Assembly (NCBI RefSeq): GCF_000802965.1
Contig: NZ_JSAK01000002.1
Location: 265,843-329,842 of the forward strand
DNA from: Pseudomonas fluorescens
Lineage (GTDB): Bacteria > Pseudomonadota > Gammaproteobacteria > Pseudomonadales > Pseudomonadaceae
Direction: 5' to 3'
Length of the DNA stretch: 64,000 nt
The notes beneath the pieces were generated by a model. The model was given only the letters and a program-made list of their open reading frames with translations, was not told the DNA's origin and searched no databases. Made by a program: the position numbers and the translations under genes. Positions 14,455 through 27,565 of this stretch are shown here, piece after piece. Each line of letters starts with the position of its first letter. Position 1 is the stretch's first letter.

Positions 14455-16041
14455 ATGACCAGTGCGGCTTTAGATATTCAGGGAGAGCGTGCTCATCAAC
14501 ATGTCGGCGAATCGAGCGTCGTCAGTGCTCCCACTGCCCAATCGGTCAGCGTTCCCGTCACCAAGACGCTGACACCGGTTGCCAGTCAGAATCCCAACAA
14601 GAAAAAAGTGTTGTTTGTGACCTCGGAGATTGCCGATCTGGTGAAAACCGGCGGCCTGGGCGACGTCTCCGCCGCGCTGCCACGGGCCATGGCCCAACTG
14701 CATGATGTGCGGGTGCTGATCCCCGGTTATCCGCAAGTGATGCATAGCGAAAACCCGATTCATATCATCGGCGAACTCGGCGGCCACGCCGCGCTGCCAC
14801 CGTGCAAGATCGGGCGCATGGACATGCCTGACGGTCTGGTTATTTACGTGTTGATCTGCCCTGAACTCTACGAGCGTGAAGGTTCGCCCTACGGCGCCAA
14901 CAACGGTCGCGACTGGCCGGACAACCATATTCGTTTCGCCCGCCTGGGCCTGGCGGCCGCCGACATCGCCGCCAACCTCGCACAAATTCACTGGTGCCCG
15001 GATCTGGTGCACGCCCATGACTGGCCGGCCGGTCTGGCGCCCGCCTACATGCACTGGCGTGGTCAGCGCACTCCGACGCTGTTCACCATTCATAACCTGG
15101 CGTATCAGGGCGTAACCAGCCTGGGCTCGTGCCCGGAACTGGGCATCCCCCATCACGCGTTGCAACAGGAAGGCATGGAGTTCTACGGCAAGATGTCGTT
15201 CCTCAAGGCCGGCATGGCCTATTCGAGCCACATCACCACCGTCAGCGCGACCTACGCCCAGGAAATTACCACCCCGGATTTCGGCTGCGGTCTCGACGGT
15301 TTCCTCGCCGCCAAGACCCAGCAAGGCCTGCTCAGCGGCATTCCCAACGGTATTGATGAAAGCTGGGACGCTGCCACCGATCCGCACCTTTTCTGCCCAT
15401 TCAAAATTGGCGATTGGGACGGCAAAGCCGTCAACGCCGCCCATGTGCGGGAGCTGTTCGGCCTGGAAGACTCCGAAGGCCCACTGTTTGCCGTGGTCTC
15501 CCGACTGGTCTATCAGAAAGGCCTCGACCTGACCGAAGCGGTGTCCGAGTACATCGTCAACAACGGTGGCCAGATCGCCATCATTGGCCGTGGCGAACCG
15601 GAAGAAGAACAAGCCATGCGCGAACTGGCCCTGCGTTTCCCCGGGCAGATCGGAGTGCGCATCGGCTTCAATGAAACCGACGCCCGGCGCATGTTTGCCG
15701 GCAGCGATTTCCTGCTGATGCCTTCGCGTTACGAGCCCTGTGGCCTGAGCCAGATGTACGCCCAGCGTTTCGGTTCGTTGCCAGTGGCACGCAACACCGG
15801 CGGTCTGGCCGACACCATTGAAAACGGCGTGACCGGTTTCCTGTTCGATGAATCCACGGTGGAGAGTTATCAGGAAGCCCTGAGCCGCGCATTCAAAGTC
15901 TTCGCCTTCCCTGGCCTGCTGCATGCCATGCGCTGCCGGGCGATGGCGGCGCCGTTCAACTGGTGCCAGGCGGTCGAACCCTACGCCGAACTCTATGAAC
16001 AACTGGTGGCCAAGGCCTTGGGGAAATCGCACAAACAATAA
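14455..16041 (+). CDS. glgA: Glycogen synthase (ADP-glucose type)
   Basis: Extends alpha-1,4-glucan from ADP-glucose (GT5 family); cytoplasmic. The ADP-glucose-binding motif KTGGLGDV is at residues 64-71, preceded by KVLFVTSEIA. Later come HAHDWPAGLAP, IHNLAYQG, the second Rossmann half SRLVYQKGLDL, and PSRYEPCGLSQMYAQRFGSLPV. At 528 residues it has a 48-residue N-terminal extension before the point where most GlgA proteins start. The extension is Ser/Thr/Val-rich and has no recognised domain. ATG 14455 follows GGGAG, and no internal ATG with a good site was seen. It is first gene of glgA-treZ-malQ-treY. No glgC is in the window, so the source of ADP-glucose is not shown here. Confidence 0.92.
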   Translation: MTSAALDIQGERAHQHVGESSVVSAPTAQSVSVPVTKTLTPVASQNPNKKKVLFVTSEIADLVKTGGLGDVSAALPRAMAQLHDVRVLIPGYPQVMHSENPIHIIGELGGHAALPPCKIGRMDMPDGLVIYVLICPELYEREGSPYGANNGRDWPDNHIRFARLGLAAADIAANLAQIHWCPDLVHAHDWPAGLAPAYMHWRGQRTPTLFTIHNLAYQGVTSLGSCPELGIPHHALQQEGMEFYGKMSFLKAGMAYSSHITTVSATYAQEITTPDFGCGLDGFLAAKTQQGLLSGIPNGIDESWDAATDPHLFCPFKIGDWDGKAVNAAHVRELFGLEDSEGPLFAVVSRLVYQKGLDLTEAVSEYIVNNGGQIAIIGRGEPEEEQAMRELALRFPGQIGVRIGFNETDARRMFAGSDFLLMPSRYEPCGLSQMYAQRFGSLPVARNTGGLADTIENGVTGFLFDESTVESYQEALSRAFKVFAFPGLLHAMRCRAMAAPFNWCQAVEPYAELYEQLVAKALGKSHKQ

Positions 16042-16053
16042 GAGGTTTTTGAA

Positions 16054-17850
16054 ATGCCGTTACGGACCCTTGAGACCTGGCCCCACGGCGCAACCAAACT
16101 GGACGCAGAACAAACGCAATTTGCGTTGTGGGCGCCCGATGCGTTTTACGTCAGTGTCGAACTGGAAAATGGACAATCCTTGCCATTGCTGCCTCAGGCC
16201 GATGGCTGGTTCGTGATCAACACCCGCTGCCCGGCGGGTACGCGATACCGCTACAACATCGACGGCGAACTGGAGGTGCCCGACCCGGCCTCTCGCGCCC
16301 AGGACGGCGACATCGGCCAACACAGCGTGGTGGTCGATCCACTGGCCTATCAATGGCAACACAGTACGTGGCTGGGACGTCCCTGGAACGAAGCGGTGAT
16401 TTACGAATTGCACGTTGGTGCGCTCGGTGGTTTTGAAGCCGTCGAGCAGCAATTGGCGCGTCTCGTCAAGTTGGGTGTCACCGCGATCGAACTGATGCCC
16501 ATCGCGCAATTTCCCGGTAACCGCAATTGGGGCTATGACGGCGTTCTGCCCTATGCACCCCAGGCGTCCTATGGTTCGCCCGAACAACTCAAGCATCTGA
16601 TCGACACCGCCCACGGCCATGGCCTGGCGGTAATTCTCGACGTGGTCTACAATCACTTCGGCCCGGACGGCAATTACCTGCATCGCTACGCCAAAGGCTT
16701 TTTCCGCGAGGACAAGCACACGCCGTGGGGCGCCGCCATCGACTTCCGCCGGCGCGAGGTGCGGGACTTCTTTATCGACAGCGCCTTGATGTGGGTGCTG
16801 GAGTACCGGTTTGACGGCTTGCGCCTCGACGCGGTGCACGCCATCGAAGACCCGGACTTTCTCCAGGAGTTGGCAAAACGGGTACGGCAGCAAATCGACC
16901 CGTCGCGACACGTCTGGCTGATGCTGGAAAACGAAAAGAACCAGGCCAGCCTGCTGGAACAAGGTTACGACGCCCAGTGGAACGACGACGGCCACAACGC
17001 CTTGCACGTGCTGTTGACCGGCGAAACCGACGCCTACTACGCCGACTACGCGCAAAACCCCACCGAACAACTGGCACGCTGCCTGAGCCAGGGCTTCGTG
17101 TTCCAGGGCCACATCAATCGTCACGGCGAATCCCGCGGCGAGCCCAGCGGACATTTGCCACCCAGCGCGTTCGTGCTGTTTTTGCAGAACCACGACCAGA
17201 TCGGCAATCGCGCCTTTGGCGAGCGCCTGCATCAACTGGCCCATCCGGATGCGTTAACCGCCGCCACCGCGTTGCTGCTGCTGTCGCCGATGATTCCGTT
17301 GATGTTCATGGGTGACGAGTTTGCCGCCGAGCAACCGTTTCTGTTTTTCACCAGTCACCACGGTGAACTGGCGGAACTGGTACGCGAAGGACGGCGCAAC
17401 GAGTTTGCTGCGTTCAGCGCGTTTGCCGATCCGCATAAACGCGAACAGATCCCTGACCCCAACGCGCAACAGACCTTCGAAGCGTCTCGACCCGAGCTCA
17501 AGCCAACCCACCCATCGAGCCCGCATGATCTGTATCGCCGTCTGCTGCAACTTCGCCGCGAGCACATCGTTGCACATCTGCCCGGAGCCTATGCATTGGG
17601 GGCCGAAGTGTTGGCCAAAGGCGCAGTCAGCGCACGCTGGCGACTGGGCGATGGCAGTCAGCTGCGCATTGACCTGAACCTCAGCGACACGCCCGTGGTC
17701 CACACCCCACAGGCCGACGCTAAGCTGTTGTTTGAACACCCGGTGCAGTCAGCCGGCCTGTTGGAACAGGGCACGCTTGCCCCGTATTGCGCGCTAGTCA
17801 GCCTCACGGCCGCAGCCCCTTTGCTACCCCCGGATGGAGAGCGCCAATGA
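16054..17850 (+). CDS. treZ: Malto-oligosyltrehalose trehalohydrolase
   Basis: Releases trehalose from the maltooligosyl-trehalose made by TreY (GH13). The 598-residue protein has an N-terminal CBM48-like beta domain (FALWAPDAFYVSV) and the TIM barrel. Signature segments are LDVVYNHFGPDGNYL, DGLRLDAVHAI (nucleophile Asp), LMLENEKNQ (acid/base Glu) and LQNHDQIGN. The sequence GDEFAAEQPFLFFTSH is characteristic of TreZ. It starts 12 nt after glgA, with AGAGG 9 nt upstream, and overlaps malQ by 4 nt (ATGA). It acts with TreY (fourth gene) to convert glycogen into free trehalose. Confidence 0.94.
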   Translation: MPLRTLETWPHGATKLDAEQTQFALWAPDAFYVSVELENGQSLPLLPQADGWFVINTRCPAGTRYRYNIDGELEVPDPASRAQDGDIGQHSVVVDPLAYQWQHSTWLGRPWNEAVIYELHVGALGGFEAVEQQLARLVKLGVTAIELMPIAQFPGNRNWGYDGVLPYAPQASYGSPEQLKHLIDTAHGHGLAVILDVVYNHFGPDGNYLHRYAKGFFREDKHTPWGAAIDFRRREVRDFFIDSALMWVLEYRFDGLRLDAVHAIEDPDFLQELAKRVRQQIDPSRHVWLMLENEKNQASLLEQGYDAQWNDDGHNALHVLLTGETDAYYADYAQNPTEQLARCLSQGFVFQGHINRHGESRGEPSGHLPPSAFVLFLQNHDQIGNRAFGERLHQLAHPDALTAATALLLLSPMIPLMFMGDEFAAEQPFLFFTSHHGELAELVREGRRNEFAAFSAFADPHKREQIPDPNAQQTFEASRPELKPTHPSSPHDLYRRLLQLRREHIVAHLPGAYALGAEVLAKGAVSARWRLGDGSQLRIDLNLSDTPVVHTPQADAKLLFEHPVQSAGLLEQGTLAPYCALVSLTAAAPLLPPDGERQ

Positions 17851-19921
17851 GTGATGCGCAACTGGAAATACTGGCCAGCCGAGCTGGTTTGGCGGTGGAC
17901 TGGATCGACGCCAACGGCCGGCCGCAGAAAGTCGCTCCATCAGTGTTACGCGCGGTCCTGACCGGACTCGGCCACCCGGCCGGCAGCGCCCAGGAAATCG
18001 ACGCCAGCCTGCTCGAATTGCAAGCGGTGCAACAGACGCGACACCTGCCGCCATTGATCACCGCTGATTTCGGCGTCGGTCTGAATCTGGCGCACTTCTT
18101 CGAGCCGCTGACACCGTGCGAGATCCACCTCGAAGATGGTTCGCGACTCAGCCTCAAACTGGATGCCGAGGCCGTTTTGCCGGGGCTGATTCCGGTCGGC
18201 TATCAACACGTCAACATTGACGGACAAAGCTTCACCCTGGCCGTGGCGCCCGCGCGCTGCTACAGCGTTGGCGATGCGGTGGACAGCCCGATCCCGCGCA
18301 CCTGGGGCTTGAGCGTGCAGTTGTACTCCCTGCGCCGTCCCGGTGATGGCGGTTTCGGCGATACTCAAGCCCTGGAAGACCTGGCTCGAGTGGCGGGCGA
18401 ACGCGGCGCCGAAGCGCTGGCGATCAGCCCGCTGCACGCCATGTTTGCCAACGATACCCATCGCTACAGCCCTTATTCGCCGTCCAGCCGTTTGTTTCTC
18501 AACAGCCTGTATTGCGCGCCGGGGGCGATACTCGGTGAGCGCGCGATGCGTACCGCCATCGACGCCACGGGTCTGGCCGCTGAACTCAAGCATCTTGAAG
18601 AACTGCCCCTGATCGATTGGCCTACCGCCGCCGAAGCCAAGCACCGACTGCTGCAAGCGCTGTACGAAGGTTTCGTTCAGGGCGAACACCCGCTGCACGC
18701 CGACTTCAGCAGTTTTCGCCATGCGGGTGGTGAAGCGCTGGAAAACCACTGCCGCTTCGAGGCCATTCAGGAAACCCGCGCCGCCCAAGGGCAAAGCCTT
18801 GACTGGCGCGAATGGCCCGAACAGTGGCGAAACCCGCGCAGCGCCGCCCTCGCCGAGTTCGCCGAAGAGAACGCCGGACGCATCGGCTTCTTCGCCTTCT
18901 GCCAATGGCTGATCACCCGATGCCTGGAGCGTGCGCAAGCCGCCGCCCGCAGCAGCGGCATGGGCATAGGCCTGATCGCTGACCTGGCCGTCGGTGCCGA
19001 TGGCGGTGGCAGCCAGGCCTGGAGTCGTCAGGACGAATTGCTCGCTGCCCTCACCGTCGGTGCGCCACCGGATATTCTCAACCGCACCGGGCAGGGTTGG
19101 GGGATTTCCGCGTTCTCCCCCGAAGGTCTGGTGCGCAACGGTTTCCGCGCGTTCATCGAAATGCTCCGCGCCAACTTCGCCCACGCCGGTGGCCTGCGGA
19201 TCGACCATGTCATGGGCCTGCAGCGCCTGTGGGTGATCCCCAACGGTGCACCGCCCGCCGATGGCGCCTATCTGTATTACCCGCTGGATGACCTGCTGCG
19301 ATTACTGACCCTGGAGTCCCATCGCCATCAGGCCATCGTCCTCGGCGAAGACCTCGGTACGGTGCCGGACGGACTGCGGGAAAAACTCATTGCCCGTTCG
19401 ATACTCGGCATGCGGGTGTTGCTGTTTGAACAGGACAACACCCATTTCAAACCGATCCTCGATTGGCCGGACAACGCACTCGCCACCACCAGCACCCACG
19501 ACTTGCCCACCCTCAATGGCTGGTGGCATGGCCGTGATATCGACTGGAATGCGCGCCTCAGCCTGATTGATGCCAACGGTGAAATCGAATGGCGCCAGCA
19601 CCGCGAACGCGAGCGCGAAGGACTGCGCCGGACGTTGAGTGAGGACCCGCAAAACTTTCGCGAAGAGTCCCATGAGACTGACCAAATCCTCGACGCCAGC
19701 GTGCGTTTCCTCGGCCATACCCGCGCGCCGCTGGTGCTGCTGCCGCTGGAGGATGCATTGGGCGTAGAACAACAGGCCAACCTGCCGGGGACCATCGATA
19801 CTCACCCCAATTGGTCCCGACGTTTGCCCGGCAACAGCGAAGCCCTGCTCGATGACCCGGACGCCGCCCGGCGCCTGGAACTGCTCGCCTGTGCGCGGCT
19901 TCAGGCGGCCGAGCGTGACCA

Positions 19922-19925
<4 letters not shown>
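17847..19925 (+). CDS. malQ: 4-alpha-glucanotransferase (amylomaltase)
   Basis: Disproportionates maltodextrins, moving glucan chains and releasing glucose (GH77). The protein is 692 residues. An N-terminal extension of about 150 residues precedes the barrel, as in the long bacterial MalQ type. Motifs include AISPLHAMFANDTHRYSPYSPSS split across the acceptor site, LRIDHVMGLQRLW (nucleophile), VLGEDLGTVP (acid/base) and TSTHDLPTLNGWW. ATG 17847 overlaps the treZ stop and follows GGAGAG. A frame also opens at 17787, but that start would lie inside treZ without a good site. The end overlaps treY by 4 nt. Within the operon it probably recycles short dextrins left by TreY/TreZ and GlgX. Confidence 0.93.
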
Positions 19926-22684
<2,759 letters not shown>

Positions 22685-22715
22685 CGACACTTGAGTTCAG
22701 TTCAGGAGCATTGCG

Positions 22716-23036
22716 ATGAGTACCGACGATAAACGCATCCGCGAGTTTGCCTATCAGATCTGGGAGTCAGAAGGAAAACCCGAAGGTCAGGAAGCCCGCC
22801 ACTGGGAGATGGCGCGCAAACTGGCTGAGGCTGAAGCGCTAGCGCCGAAAAAACCGGCGAAAGCCCCGGCCGGCAAACCAGCCGTCAGCAAGACCGCCAA
22901 CGGCAAGGCAGGCGAGATCAAAGTGGCTGCGCCAAAGGCCAAATCCAAACCGGCTGCGGCTTCGTCCGTCATTCCTCCCGGGGAAAAAGCCGTCGAGAAA
23001 AAGCCCCGCGCCGCGCGAAAACCGCCTGCGGTCTGA
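22716..23036 (+). CDS. DUF2934 protein with Lys/Ala/Pro-rich tail
   Basis: A 106-residue protein. The first 40 residues (RIREFAYQIWESEGKPEG then HWEMARKLAE) are a DUF2934 domain, a short helical segment of unknown function frequently found near glycogen and trehalose genes. The rest is a low-complexity, basic tail of Lys, Ala and Pro reminiscent of histone-like tails, which could bind nucleic acid or polyanions; this is a guess from composition. AGGAG lies 7 nt before ATG. It is probably the last gene of the glgA operon, since a REP-like element separates it from glgX. Confidence 0.8.
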   Translation: MSTDDKRIREFAYQIWESEGKPEGQEARHWEMARKLAEAEALAPKKPAKAPAGKPAVSKTANGKAGEIKVAAPKAKSKPAAASSVIPPGEKAVEKKPRAARKPPAV

Positions 23037-23116
23037 CTTTTTCCAGCTGTTGTTTTTACTCATTCCGTGGCGAGTCCGCTCGCCATTGTGAAAGCACTCG
23101 TCCTGAAAAAAATAAC

Positions 23117-23207
23117 CTGTGGGAGCGAGCCTGCTCGCGATGACGGAACCAGATTCAACACATGTATTGCCTGACACGCCGCCATCGCGAGCAAGCTCGC
23201 TCCCACA
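23117..23207. repeat. REPIN-like inverted repeat (GTGGGAGCGAGC type)
   Basis: CTGTGGGAGCGAGC plus CTCGCGATG at the left are mirrored by CATCGCGAGCAAGCTCGCTCCCACAG at the right (only the last 20 bases match tightly). It lies between the DUF2934 gene and glgX. Confidence 0.8.
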
Positions 23208-23246
23208 GATTGCGGCGTATCTGTACCTCACTTTGCAGGAGCACCT

Positions 23247-25406
<2,160 letters not shown>

Positions 25407-25490
25407 CCGCTGCCGGATACACGGTCGATAAATATTGCAATTGAGCGCGCCCGGGACGCGACGAATACCCTGACATGAGCAATACTCGAT

Positions 25491-25521
25491 GCGCGGCACT
25501 CCAGGGTTCGGAGTGCCGCGC
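25491..25521 (+). terminator. Terminator hairpin after glgX
   Basis: GCGCGGCACTCC (25491-25502) pairs perfectly with GGAGTGCCGCGC (25510-25521) over a 7-nt loop, followed by TTCGTT. It lies 85 nt after the glgX stop. Confidence 0.65.
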
Positions 25522-25569
25522 TTCGTTATCAACCAGCCCGCGTGGCTCGCGTAACAAGGACGTAACCCC

Positions 25570-26328
25570 ATGAAACCTGTTTCCATCAGTGAAAGCAGCG
25601 CCCCAGGGCAAATCTGGAACAGCGCCCCGCAACTCGAAAACATTCCGGTCATCAGCACTCAGTCTTTGGTCCCTGCGGGTGCGCGCGCGGTGGTGATTTC
25701 TGCGCATCCCGGCGATGAAGTGGTGATGTGTGGAGGTCTGCTGCAATTGCTCAGCGCCACCGGCCATCCCTTGCAATTGATATCGGTGACCGACGGCAGC
25801 GCCAGCCAACCGACTTCTGCGCACTGGTCGGAAAAACGCCTCAGCGTGTTTCGCTCCCAGGAAAGCGTCGAAGCCCTGCGTCGGCTCGGGTTGCCGATGC
25901 ACAGCCTGAAATGGATTCGCGGCGGCTTCACCGACAACACCCTGGCCGAGCATGAGCAGGAATTGACGCAATTCATCAGCCGTTATCTACGCCCCGGTGA
26001 CGTGGTGTTCAGCATTTGGTGCGAGGACGGCACGGGCGACCATGACGCTGTCGGTCGCGCCAGCGCCAATGCCGCGACCATCGCGGGAGCAACCATTAAC
26101 GAAGTGCCGGTCTGGGCCTGGCACCTGGCGGCGCGGGATCACGCTTCAATCCCGTGGCATCGCGCGCGCAAAGTACGTTTGGACACCTGGACCGTCGCGC
26201 GCAAAAGCCACGCCACCCATGCTTATGCCAGTCAGCTCGATGGCGATCCGGCGATTGGACTTGCACCGCTGCTGCCGCCTGTGGTGCTGGAGCGGATGCG
26301 CTTGCCGTATGAGATTGTGTTTGTATGA
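25570..26328 (+). CDS. PIG-L/LmbE-family protein with altered active-site motif
   Basis: A 252-residue member of the PIG-L zinc deacetylase family; cytoplasmic. The family motif AHPDDE appears as AHPGDE at 45-50. His46 and Asp49 would still bind zinc, and the third ligand is probably the His in GTGDHDAVGR. Gly48 replaces the Asp that serves as general base in characterised members such as MshB. It may therefore be inactive or use another base. The start lies 9 nt after AAGGACG. Its neighbours are glgX upstream and an EEP-family gene downstream. The substrate is unknown; an amide-linked sugar is the family norm. Confidence 0.8.
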   Translation: MKPVSISESSAPGQIWNSAPQLENIPVISTQSLVPAGARAVVISAHPGDEVVMCGGLLQLLSATGHPLQLISVTDGSASQPTSAHWSEKRLSVFRSQESVEALRRLGLPMHSLKWIRGGFTDNTLAEHEQELTQFISRYLRPGDVVFSIWCEDGTGDHDAVGRASANAATIAGATINEVPVWAWHLAARDHASIPWHRARKVRLDTWTVARKSHATHAYASQLDGDPAIGLAPLLPPVVLERMRLPYEIVFV

Positions 26329-26330
26329 AG

Positions 26331-26406
26331 ATCAAAAGATCGCAGCCTGCGGCAGCTACATTGGAATGCGTTCTCCTGTAGGAGCTGCCGCAGGCTGCGA
26401 TCTTTC
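26331..26406. repeat. REPIN-like inverted repeat (GTAGGAGCTGCCGCAGGCTGCGATC type)
   Basis: ATCAAAAGATCGCAGCCTGC with GGCAGCTACA is mirrored by TGTAGGAGCTGCC with GCAGGCTGCGATCTTT, about 20 nt apart. It begins right after the PIG-L stop codon. Confidence 0.88.
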
Positions 26407-26486
26407 GACGTCTCGACGAATCGCGCTGAACTGCCCGCCCCGCCATCAGTCGCATACATAAGCGACCCTGATTCAGAGGAGTAACA

Positions 26487-27287
26487 GTGACCAGTAATCC
26501 CAAGCGGCAGCCAGAAGCGTCAGTGCCGTTGAACACCCCGCCGGCCATTCACCGATTGCGCGTGCTGACGGTCAACACCCACAAGGGTTTCACCGCACTC
26601 AATCGACGCTTCATCCTCCCGGAACTGCGCGAAGCGGTGCGCAGCACATCAGCGGACCTGGTGTTCCTGCAAGAAGTGGTTGGCGAGCATGAGCGCCATT
26701 CCTCACGCTACAACGATTGGCCGCAAACCTCGCAATACGAATTCCTCGCCGACAGCATGTGGAGCGACTTCGCCTATGGCCGCAACGCGGTCTATCCCGA
26801 CGGCCACCACGGCAACGCGCTGCTGTCGAAATACCCGATCCGCGAATACCGCAACCTCGATGTCTCCATCACCGGGCCTGAACGTAGAGGGTTGCTGCAT
26901 TGCGTGCTGGACGTACCGGGCCACGCCGAAGTCCATGCCATCTGCGTGCACTTGAGTTTGCTCGAAAGCCATCGCCAACTTCAGCTGCAGTTGCTCTGCC
27001 AACTGCTCGAATCCTTGCCCGACGACGCACCTGTGATCATCGCCGGCGACTTCAACGACTGGCAGCTCCAGGGCAACGCCGCCCTCGCCCGTCGCGACTA
27101 CCTGCACGAAGCCTTCGAGCGCCATCACGGCCGCCCCGCCAAAACCTACCCGGCGCGTTTTCCACTGCTGCGCCTGGACCGTATCTACCTGCGCAATGCC
27201 AGCAGTCATGAGCCAAGAATCCTTGGGCACAAGCCCTGGACGCACCTTTCGGATCATTTGCCGTTGGCGGTGGAAGTGCACCTCTGA
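26487..27287 (+). CDS. Endonuclease/exonuclease/phosphatase (EEP) family protein
   Basis: A 266-residue Mg-dependent phosphodiesterase-fold protein. It has LTVNTHKGF at the start, [12 protein letters not shown] (metal-binding Glu), the [10 protein letters not shown] segment, IIAGDFNDW (catalytic Asp/Asn) and [11 protein letters not shown] (catalytic His). This matches the EEP proteins that in many proteobacteria precede a cardiolipin-synthase-type gene (clsB/ybhO). No such gene follows here. GTG 26487 is the best start, with AGAGGAG 6 nt upstream. The substrate, whether a phospholipid or nucleic acid, cannot be told. Confidence 0.82.
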   Translation: MTSNPKRQPEASVPLNTPPAIHRLRVLTVNTHKGFTALNRRFILPELREAVRSTSADLVFLQEVVGEHERHSSRYNDWPQTSQYEFLADSMWSDFAYGRNAVYPDGHHGNALLSKYPIREYRNLDVSITGPERRGLLHCVLDVPGHAEVHAICVHLSLLESHRQLQLQLLCQLLESLPDDAPVIIAGDFNDWQLQGNAALARRDYLHEAFERHHGRPAKTYPARFPLLRLDRIYLRNASSHEPRILGHKPWTHLSDHLPLAVEVHL

Positions 27288-27565
27288 AACCCTGCTGAAT
27301 CCTCTCCCAAGAGAGTGATTTTTTCGCCCTACCTGTTATTTCTGACAGTAGCGACCGCAAAAAACTACTGCTACGGTTCTCACGTCCGTTACAACCAACC
27401 GTACGGACGTGCGACTCACAGTGGCCGTCGTTGCCGAAGGTGCTCCGCTACGGGAAGTGTTCCTTCCCGATGTTGTCTCGCAACCCGTGCTGCCATGGGC
27501 TCCTGATGCCTTGCTGCTTTTGACAAGCCGCAGCTCAGCCGCCGACTAATACGCGGGAGACAAGG

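Noticed and set aside
14470..16038. Open frame of 522 codons on the - strand
   Set aside because: Exactly antisense to glgA; produced by GC-rich codon usage.
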